Source of the DNA: Aliarcobacter faecis
GTDB taxonomy: Bacteria > Campylobacterota > Campylobacteria > Campylobacterales > Arcobacteraceae
Direction: 5' to 3'
Assembly (NCBI RefSeq): GCF_013201705.1
Contig: NZ_CP053837.1
Location: forward strand, 62,001-126,000
DNA length: 64,000 bases
Shown piece by piece: positions 58,168 through 64,000 of this stretch. Each line of letters opens with the position of its first letter. Positions within the stretch are counted from its first letter, which is position 1. The notes under the pieces were generated by a model, which searched no databases, was not told the origin of the DNA, and saw only the letters and a program-made list of their open reading frames with translations. The position numbers and the translations under genes were made by a program.

Positions 58168-59545
58168 GTTTTTATCTATCTTAACAACTATTTTTATATT
58201 TTCTGGTTGTAGTTTAAAGCCAGATATTAAATATGATAGTTCAGTAATACCAAAAGAGTTTAAAAATAGTACAAATAATAGCAATTTAGAATATATACAA
58301 CCAAATTGGGAAGAGTTTGTAAAAAATGATAAGTTAAAAGAGTTGATTAAATTAGCTATTGAAAATAATAAAGATTTAAAAATAGCTATTTTAAATATAG
58401 AATCAGCAAGAGCAACTTATAGAGTAGAAACATCAAAATATTTTCCATCTATTGATGCAAAAGCAAGTAATACAAATGCAAGAGATGTTACTTCAAATAA
58501 TCAAACAGAAATTTCTCGTACATACTCAGCAAAATTTGGAGCTTCTTACGAGGTTGATTTATTTGGAAAAACAAGAAGTTTAAATGACTCTGCATTAGAG
58601 AGCTATTTAGCTACAAAATTTGCAGCAACTTCAACAAAAATTAGTTTAATATCAGAAGTTATCAATCTTTGGAATACTTTTTCATCTAATATTGAACAAA
58701 TAAAACTATTAGAAAATAGTATAAATAATTTAAAATTAAATGCTGAATTAACACAAAAAAAGTTTGATATGGGAATTATTTTAATTGATGATGTTTTTAG
58801 TTCACAAACAAATTTAAAAGAAGCAGAAGTTAATCTGTTAAATCATTTAACAATTATTGAAAAAAATAAAAATGCTTTAGAACTGTTAGTATCAACAACT
58901 ATTTCTAATGATTTATTGCCAACTGGTTTTAAAGATAGTGAAAATAGTTTGATGTTAATAGAAGCTGGGATTTCATCAGAAGTTCTTTTTTCTCGTCCTG
59001 ATATTGTTGAAGCTGAACACAATTTAAAATCAAAAAATGCAAATATAGGAGTTGCCAGAGCTGCATTTTTTCCTTCAATTACTTTAACAGCAGATTATGG
59101 TCTTGCTAGTAACTCTTTGAGTTCTTTATTTAATGGAGGTTCTCAAACTGTATGGTCTTTTATTCCAAGTATAAATCTGCCAATATTTAAAGGTGGAGAA
59201 AATAGAGCAAATTTAGATTATGCAAATGCTCAACAAAAAATAGCTCTTGCACAATATGAAAAAACTATACAAACAGCATTTAAAGATGTATCTGATGCTT
59301 TAGTTGAAAGAGCAAATATAAGTAAACAATTATATGCACAAGAAGATTTAGTAAATACAGCTAAAAAAAGTTATGAAGTGGCATTAAGTTCATATAAATA
59401 TGGTTTAGGAAATTACTTAAATGTTTTAGTAACACAAAAAATATTATTTGATACACAAAGAGCTTTAGTAGATATGAAACTAATTGAATTGATAAATAGA
59501 GTAAGTTTATATGCTTCTTTAGGAGGAAATGAGAAAATAGATTAA
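58160..59545 (+). CDS. RND efflux outer-membrane factor (NodT/CmeC type lipoprotein)
   Basis: A 461-residue TolC-like channel with a lipoprotein signal ending in FSGC (Cys17). It has the two OEP repeats. One holds LIKLAIENNKDLKIAILNIESARATYRVETSKYFPSID from about residue 70. The other holds RPDIVEAEHNLKSKNANIGVARAAFFPSITLTADYG from about 277. EKTIQTAFKDVSDALVERANI and YKYGLGNYLNVLVTQ are also typical. It completes the tripartite pump with the two upstream genes. Confidence 0.93.
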   Translation: MLKFLSILTTIFIFSGCSLKPDIKYDSSVIPKEFKNSTNNSNLEYIQPNWEEFVKNDKLKELIKLAIENNKDLKIAILNIESARATYRVETSKYFPSIDAKASNTNARDVTSNNQTEISRTYSAKFGASYEVDLFGKTRSLNDSALESYLATKFAATSTKISLISEVINLWNTFSSNIEQIKLLENSINNLKLNAELTQKKFDMGIILIDDVFSSQTNLKEAEVNLLNHLTIIEKNKNALELLVSTTISNDLLPTGFKDSENSLMLIEAGISSEVLFSRPDIVEAEHNLKSKNANIGVARAAFFPSITLTADYGLASNSLSSLFNGGSQTVWSFIPSINLPIFKGGENRANLDYANAQQKIALAQYEKTIQTAFKDVSDALVERANISKQLYAQEDLVNTAKKSYEVALSSYKYGLGNYLNVLVTQKILFDTQRALVDMKLIELINRVSLYASLGGNEKID

Positions 59546-59555
59546 ATCTATTTTC
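59533..59555. terminator. Bidirectional terminator between efflux operon and nfo
   Basis: GAAAATAGATT-A-AATCTATTTTC is a perfect inverted repeat with 11-base arms and a single central base. It contains the stop codon of the outer-membrane factor and lies just before the end of convergent nfo. Confidence 0.6.
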
Positions 59556-59559
59556 TTAC

Positions 59560-60402
59560 TTAATTGATAAAACTATATAAAGTTTCTATCTCTTGTGCCC
59601 AAATTGATTCATCAATAGTCTCCAAAATCAAAGGAATATCATTCATTCTAGAATCATTAGCTAAAAATCTAAAAGCGTCCCAACCAATTTGTCCAGCTCC
59701 TAAACTATCATGTCTATCAACTTTTGCTCCCAAAGGTGGTTTTGAATCATTTATATGCATTCCACTTAAATACTCAAATCCAACTATTTTTCCAAACTCA
59801 TCCCAAGTTTTATCATAAGTCTCTTTTGTTCTTATATCATAACCAGCTGTAAACATATGACAAGTGTCAATACATACACCAATACGACTTTTATCTTCTA
59901 TCTTATCAATTATATAAGCAAGATGTTCAAATTTATAACCCAGATTACTTCCTTGTCCTGCAGTGTTTTCAAGGACTAGTTTTACACCACTTGTTTTGTC
60001 TAAAACTCTATTTAAAGAGTCTGAAATATTATCTAAACACTCATCTTCACTTATCTCTCTAAGATGGCTTCCTGGATGGAAATTTAGTTTATCAAGAGCT
60101 AAAATTTCACATCTTTGAACCTCTTCTATAAAGCTATTTAATGATTTTTCTCTAGCTTCATTATCTGGATGACCTAGATTTATTAAATATGAATCGTGAG
60201 GTAAAATATGTTTAGTTTCAATTTTACTTTTTTCAAGATTTAAAAACCACAAATCTATAGTTTTATTATCTAAAGCTTTTGCATTCCATTGTCTTTGGTT
60301 TTTTGTAAAAAGAGCAAAAGCTTTTGCTCCAATTTTTATAGCATTCAAAGGTGCATTATATACTCCTCCACTAGCACTTACATGAGCACCAAAATATTTC
60401 AT
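59560..60402 (-). CDS. nfo: Deoxyribonuclease IV (endonuclease IV)
   Basis: A 280-residue AP endonuclease from ATG 60402, selected because GGAGTAAAG lies directly upstream and the protein then opens with [17 protein letters not shown] as in the family; an ATG ten codons earlier is less likely. Metal ligands are seen in [18 protein letters not shown] near 145, [15 protein letters not shown] near 175, [27 protein letters not shown] near 213 and LILETID near 263. It cuts DNA at abasic sites with three zinc ions. Confidence 0.95.
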   Translation of the reverse strand: MKYFGAHVSASGGVYNAPLNAIKIGAKAFALFTKNQRQWNAKALDNKTIDLWFLNLEKSKIETKHILPHDSYLINLGHPDNEAREKSLNSFIEEVQRCEILALDKLNFHPGSHLREISEDECLDNISDSLNRVLDKTSGVKLVLENTAGQGSNLGYKFEHLAYIIDKIEDKSRIGVCIDTCHMFTAGYDIRTKETYDKTWDEFGKIVGFEYLSGMHINDSKPPLGAKVDRHDSLGAGQIGWDAFRFLANDSRMNDIPLILETIDESIWAQEIETLYSFIN

Positions 60403-60584
60403 CTTTACTCCTACTATTTCTAAAAGTAACATATATAAACATTCTAAAAAAGAATTTTATAGATATTTGTTACTTTTTATCATATCCTAAAAGAGCTAAT
60501 TATAGAATTACGTATTATTATTCTGTCCAAATTAATACAAAAATTTGTACTAACAATCAATTAAAATTTAAAGGTTTATCTTAT

Positions 60585-61784
60585 ATGAAGAGAGTCGTAG
60601 TAATCGGTGGAGGATATGCAGGAATTTATGCATTAGGCGAATTGGTAAAAAATAAAAATATAAAAATTACTTTAATTGATAAACATACATATCATAATTT
60701 ACAACCTGAAGTTTATGATTTAATAGCAAATAATTCAACTTTTGCAGATGTAACAATAGATTTAACAACACTTTGTAAAGGGTTTAATCATAATCATTTG
60801 GAGTTTAAAAACTTAAAGGTTAGAAAAATTGACCAAACTGCAAAAAAAATATATACAGAAGAGCAAGAGACTGTAGAGTTTGATTATTTAATTATGGCAG
60901 CAGGAACAAGAACATTCTTTCCTCAATCAATTCCAGGATTAAATGATGCTGATGATATTAAAAAATTACATAGAGCAATTACATTTAAGCAAAGCTTTGA
61001 AAGACAACTTTTTGCAAAAGTAAGAGATGAGTTAAAACAGTGTGCAGATACTCATATTGTGGTTGTTGGAGCTGGTTTATCTGGAGTTGAAATAGCAGCT
61101 GAAATGGCTCATTATTCAAATAAATTTTTTCAAAGAGGGAATTTCTCTTGTGATAATTTACAAATCTCTTTAATAAGTAGTTCATCTTCTATTCTTCCTG
61201 GATTAAAGGAGGATTTAATAAATATTTCTCAAAAAAGATTAAAAGATTTAGGAATAAATGTAATAACTGGAATCAAGCTTCAAGAAGTTGGAGATGGTTA
61301 TTGTAAATTCTCAAATGGAACAAAAATTCAGCACTCTTTTATAATATTTACAGGAGGAATTGAAGCTTCAACGATTTCTAGTGAATTAGATGTTGCTAGA
61401 AATGGTAGAGGACAAATTATTGTAAATGAGTTTATGCAAACTGATAAATATGATAATATTTTTGCTGTTGGAGATATTGCAGAGATTAAAAATAGTAAAG
61501 GCGAAATAATGCCTCCAAATGTAACAATTGCAAGAATTAGTGGAACAAATGCAGGAAAAAATGTATTAAGATTGATTGATGAAAAACCTTTAATAAAATG
61601 TGATCCAAAATTAGATGGTATTCTAATTGCTCTTGGTGGGAAATTTGCAGCAGGGGATATTTATGGGCTTTTAACTGTAAAAGGAAGATTGGCTTATGAA
61701 ATTAAAAAATATGTATTTAGTTCATATAGAAGACCTTTATTAAAATTGATTAAAAAAGGGTATGCAAAACTTAAAAGATTATAG
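60585..61784 (+). CDS. Type II NADH:quinone oxidoreductase (NDH-2-like)
   Basis: A 399-residue FAD enzyme with two Rossmann folds: RVVVIGGGYAGIYAL at 3-17 for FAD, and HIVVVGAGLSGVEIAAEM near 157 for NADH. The second FAD motif is NIFAVGDIAEI near 297. The C-terminal part (VKGRLAYEIKKYVFSSYRRPLLKLIKKGYAKLKRL) is basic and amphipathic, fitting peripheral membrane attachment. The Ndh family passes electrons from NADH to quinone without pumping. Sulfide:quinone reductase was considered but the Cys pattern is missing. It could be the main NADH oxidase if complex I here does not take NADH. Confidence 0.82.
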   Translation: MKRVVVIGGGYAGIYALGELVKNKNIKITLIDKHTYHNLQPEVYDLIANNSTFADVTIDLTTLCKGFNHNHLEFKNLKVRKIDQTAKKIYTEEQETVEFDYLIMAAGTRTFFPQSIPGLNDADDIKKLHRAITFKQSFERQLFAKVRDELKQCADTHIVVVGAGLSGVEIAAEMAHYSNKFFQRGNFSCDNLQISLISSSSSILPGLKEDLINISQKRLKDLGINVITGIKLQEVGDGYCKFSNGTKIQHSFIIFTGGIEASTISSELDVARNGRGQIIVNEFMQTDKYDNIFAVGDIAEIKNSKGEIMPPNVTIARISGTNAGKNVLRLIDEKPLIKCDPKLDGILIALGGKFAAGDIYGLLTVKGRLAYEIKKYVFSSYRRPLLKLIKKGYAKLKRL

Positions 61785-61853
61785 AAGTTTTTCCTTTTGG
61801 AGATAAAACTTTCTATATAATTTGATGTTAAAAGAGTTAGGGATTTTAGATTT

Positions 61854-62240
61854 TTAATCCCTAATGATTTTAATTAAAACACCATTTTGATTATCTTTAT
61901 GAATTACCTCTTTTTCACCCTTGTCAAAAAGATTTTTTAAGAAATTTTTTGGATAAGTAGGGCTTAAATTTTCACTATTGAATACTTCAATATCTTGACA
62001 TTTAAAAGTGCTTTTACAAACTTTATCTTCATAAATTTTCATATCTAAAATAGCAACTCCTGCATTAAATATTTGAACTTGTGTATAATCTTTATATTTA
62101 AAAATAAAACCTTTATCGTGAAACTTCATTTTAGGAGTTTTAAATAAAATTGTCGCACTATTTGAGCTTAATTGAGGCTCTTTTTGGCTACAACCAGTGA
62201 TAAAAAATAGAATAATTGTTAGGAATAGTATGTTTTTTAT
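61854..62240 (-). CDS. Putative lipoprotein with apparent AUA start codon
   Basis: The reading frame continues upstream of the only ATG (62129) through an intact lipoprotein signal, IKNILFLTIILFFITGCSQK, with Cys at position 17. No ATG, GTG or TTG exists in that upstream part before an in-frame stop. The best start is ATA 62240, six bases after AAAGGA and 34 bases after a TATAAT. The mature part of about 112 residues is rich in Lys and Phe and has no family I recognise. Either initiation at AUA is used, or an ATG has mutated to ATA and the protein is poorly made. Starting at ATG 62129 would give a 91-residue cytoplasmic remnant. Confidence 0.55.
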   Translation of the reverse strand: MKNILFLTIILFFITGCSQKEPQLSSNSATILFKTPKMKFHDKGFIFKYKDYTQVQIFNAGVAILDMKIYEDKVCKSTFKCQDIEVFNSENLSPTYPKNFLKNLFDKGEKEVIHKDNQNGVLIKIIRD

Positions 62241-62268
62241 TGGAAATCCTTTATTTAAAAAATTTTAA

Positions 62269-62280
62269 CTATAATTATAG
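62269..62280. promoter_or_regulatory. Overlapping divergent -10 boxes for queH and the lipoprotein
   Basis: The palindrome CTATAATTATAG gives TATAAT on both strands: 62270-62275 toward queH (41 bases before its TTG) and 62279-62274 toward the lipoprotein. The two boxes overlap by two bases, so the two promoters probably exclude each other. Confidence 0.5.
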
Positions 62281-62315
62281 CTTATTTATTTAAAACATTT
62301 TAAAAGGATTTATTT

Positions 62316-63392
62316 TTGTTAGTTCATATTTGTTGTGCAGTTGATAGCCATTATTTTTTAGAAAAGATAAAAGAAGAGTATCCAGATGAAAAGCTTGTAG
62401 GATACTTTTATGACCCAAATATTCACCCTTATAGTGAATATAGATTAAGATATTTAGATGTTGAATACTCTTGTAAAAAGTTAAATATTCCTTTACTTGA
62501 AGGAGCTTACAATTTAGAAGAGTGGTTAAAAAAAGTAAAAGGGATGGAACATTTACCTGAAAAAGGAGATAGATGTACTGTTTGTTATGATGATAGATTA
62601 GAAAATAGTGTTATAAAAGCCAAAGAGTTAGGTTGTGATAAATTTACAACGACTCTACTTATATCACCAAAAAAGTCTCAAGAAAAATTAGCAATTATTG
62701 GAGATAATCTAACAAAAAAGTATGGAGTTGATTTTATTTTCAAAGATTATAGAAGTGGAAATGGTGGAGAAATTCAAGGACTTAGAGTAAAAGAAAATAG
62801 TCTTTATAGACAAAATTATTGTGGTTGCCTTTTTGGATTAACAGCTCAAAGAGAGAATCAAAAAAAGATTATGGATGAGATGTTTAATCCTATTTCAAAC
62901 CAAATTCTGCCAGAATCAATAGAGCAAAGATTAGAACTTTATAAGAAAAGAAATCGTTTTGAAGATGAAAAAAAAGAGTATAAAATAATTAAACAAAAGT
63001 TTCTAAATTATAGGCTAATGAGTGGAAAAGTTATAGTAAATAAAGAGGTAATTCCTTCATATGTTTTTGCATATTCAGTGATAAATAACAAGGGTTTTAC
63101 AAATGGAAAAGTAGAGCTTGAAAAAGATGAAATTTTCTATTTTAATCGAGATGAGATAAAATTTATAACTTTAAAAACTTTTAATAATTTTGCAAAAACT
63201 AATTATAAATCAACAAAAGAGCTTATTTATAAGCCTTTAGATTTTTGTGAAGAGGTAAAATTAAGATATGAAATTTTGAAAAATCCTTATGATTTAAGTG
63301 CTTTGATTGTTGTTGATGAAGTTATTGACTCAAAATATGAGATTTTTATAAATAGTGTAACTTATGAAGATATAAAAGAAGAGATAGTATGA
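62316..63392 (+). CDS. queH: Epoxyqueuosine reductase QueH with C-terminal extension
   Basis: A 358-residue protein starting at TTG 62316 after AAAGGA. The first 200 residues are QueH (DUF208). They hold the paired Cys in LVHICCAVDSHYF at 2-14, YFYDPNIHPYSEY near 31, GDRCTVCYDDRLE near 83 and YCGCLFGL near 167, the iron-sulfur and metal cysteines. It reduces epoxyqueuosine to queuosine in tRNA, replacing QueG. Residues 200-358 are a Lys/Glu-rich extension absent from the minimal enzyme, with beta-like segments (KVIVNKEVIPSYVFAYSVINN). The stop overlaps lpxB by 4 bases. Confidence 0.88.
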   Translation: MLVHICCAVDSHYFLEKIKEEYPDEKLVGYFYDPNIHPYSEYRLRYLDVEYSCKKLNIPLLEGAYNLEEWLKKVKGMEHLPEKGDRCTVCYDDRLENSVIKAKELGCDKFTTTLLISPKKSQEKLAIIGDNLTKKYGVDFIFKDYRSGNGGEIQGLRVKENSLYRQNYCGCLFGLTAQRENQKKIMDEMFNPISNQILPESIEQRLELYKKRNRFEDEKKEYKIIKQKFLNYRLMSGKVIVNKEVIPSYVFAYSVINNKGFTNGKVELEKDEIFYFNRDEIKFITLKTFNNFAKTNYKSTKELIYKPLDFCEEVKLRYEILKNPYDLSALIVVDEVIDSKYEIFINSVTYEDIKEEIV

Positions 63393-64000
63393 AAATTTTA
63401 GTAAGTGCAATGGAGACTTCATCAAATGTTCATTTAAAAGAGTTAAAGAAATATTTACCAAGCCAGATAGAGTTCGTTGGAGTTTTTGATAAAGAGCTAG
63501 GAAATCCCCTTTATGATTTGAGTTCATTAGCAATCATGGGTTTTGTTGATGCTTTAAAAAAGTTAAGGTTTTTCTTTAAACTTAGAGATGAACTTGTAAA
63601 TTTAGCAAAAGATTGTGATAAAGTTCTACTTCTTGATAGTTCAGGTTTTAATCTTCCATTAGCAAAGAAATTGCGACAAACATATCCAAATAAAGAGATA
63701 ATTTATTATATCTTACCACAAGCTTGGGCTTGGAAAAAAGGAAGAGTAAAAGTTTTAGAAGAGAATTGTTCCAAACTTTGTTCTATTTTACCTTTTGAAA
63801 GTGAACTTTATAGTAATAAAGAGAAAATATCTTATGTAGGGCATCCTCTTTTAGATGAGATAAAAGAGTTTAAAACAGAGCTTTCAAACTCTAATAAAAT
63901 AGTTTTTATGCCAGGCAGTAGAAAAACAGAGATTACAAATCTTATGCCAATTTTTAAAGAGCTTGTAAAAAGAATACCAAATAAAGAGTATATTTTAGTA
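63389..64000 (+). CDS. lpxB: Lipid-A-disaccharide synthase, 5' part cut by window edge
   Basis: The first 204 codons of LpxB, a GT-B glycosyltransferase that joins UDP-diacylglucosamine to lipid X in lipid A synthesis. It has ILVSAMETSSNVHLKEL at the start where typical LpxB reads AGE.SGD, then IMGFVDALKKL near 50, LLLDSSGFNLPLAKK near 80, YILPQAWAWKKGRVK near 110, CSILPFESELY near 129, YVGHPLLDE near 148 and MPGSRKTEI near 172. The ATG overlaps the queH stop (ATGA). The donor-binding C-terminal part lies outside the window. Confidence 0.93.
   Translation, partial: MKILVSAMETSSNVHLKELKKYLPSQIEFVGVFDKELGNPLYDLSSLAIMGFVDALKKLRFFFKLRDELVNLAKDCDKVLLLDSSGFNLPLAKKLRQTYPNKEIIYYILPQAWAWKKGRVKVLEENCSKLCSILPFESELYSNKEKISYVGHPLLDEIKEFKTELSNSNKIVFMPGSRKTEITNLMPIFKELVKRIPNKEYILV

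Noticed and set aside
60585-61784. Sulfide:quinone oxidoreductase instead of NDH-2
   Set aside because: The conserved redox cysteines of that family are missing, while both NDH-2 Rossmann motifs are intact.

Overview
The window is AT-rich, tightly packed chromosomal DNA that looks like a member of the Campylobacterota, most likely the Arcobacter/Aliarcobacter group. Four things support this. The complex I operon carries two small proteins where NuoE and NuoF should be. MqnD marks the futalosine menaquinone route. The order recA - eno - FtsB-like - AMIN protein matches that in Helicobacter and Campylobacter. Maf proteins sit beside a complete pseudaminic acid pathway. The species call is inference. 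No rRNA, tRNA, CRISPR array, insertion sequence or prophage was seen, and no stretch over 300 bases lacks a gene.

Layout. 1-2677: two divergent Maf flagellin-glycosylation proteins, the first cut by the window edge. 2793-20607 (minus): one run of 19 overlapping or abutting genes. In transcription order these are pseB, pseC, pseF, pseG, pseI and pseH; an acyl carrier protein, a short-chain dehydrogenase and an AMP-forming ligase; a LicD-like protein and a cytidylyltransferase-PEP mutase fusion; a metallophosphoesterase, an epimerase, a nucleotidyltransferase and an unassigned dehydrogenase; then a second LicD-like protein, a second cytidylyltransferase-PEP mutase fusion, phosphonopyruvate decarboxylase and an iron-type alcohol dehydrogenase. 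20713-24423 (plus): a small unknown protein, recA, eno, an FtsB-like protein and an AMIN protein. 24444-31549 (minus): bioB, a phosphodiesterase, topA, an unknown membrane protein, murB, mqnD and rpsU. 31664-32394 (plus): moaC and a DUF493 gene. 32389-48238 (minus): a small lysozyme-fold protein, nuoN back to nuoA, and an AAA+ ATPase. 48347-51265 (plus): two tandem Sel1-like lipoproteins and a SulP transporter. 51314-59545: an XRE regulator with a small divergent gene, then a TetR-MFS pair divergent from a three-gene RND efflux pump. 59560-64000: nfo, a type II NADH dehydrogenase, a lipoprotein lacking a normal start codon, queH and the 5' part of lpxB.

How the genes fit together. The 17.8-kb glycan operon makes CMP-pseudaminic acid, which Maf proteins attach to flagellin. 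It also appears to make two differently activated phosphonates. Each PEP mutase is fused to a cytidylyltransferase and sits directly downstream of its own LicD-family transferase, which itself carries an unusual N-terminal Rossmann domain. One set is followed by the decarboxylase and alcohol dehydrogenase expected to give 2-hydroxyethylphosphonate. The most interesting hypothesis is a phosphonate-decorated surface or flagellar glycan with two distinct phosphonyl donors. Other points of note are an 8-bp tandem repeat inside pseG that could switch it off by slippage, a complex I built without an NADH module next to a separate NDH-2, and a lipoprotein whose start codon appears to be AUA.
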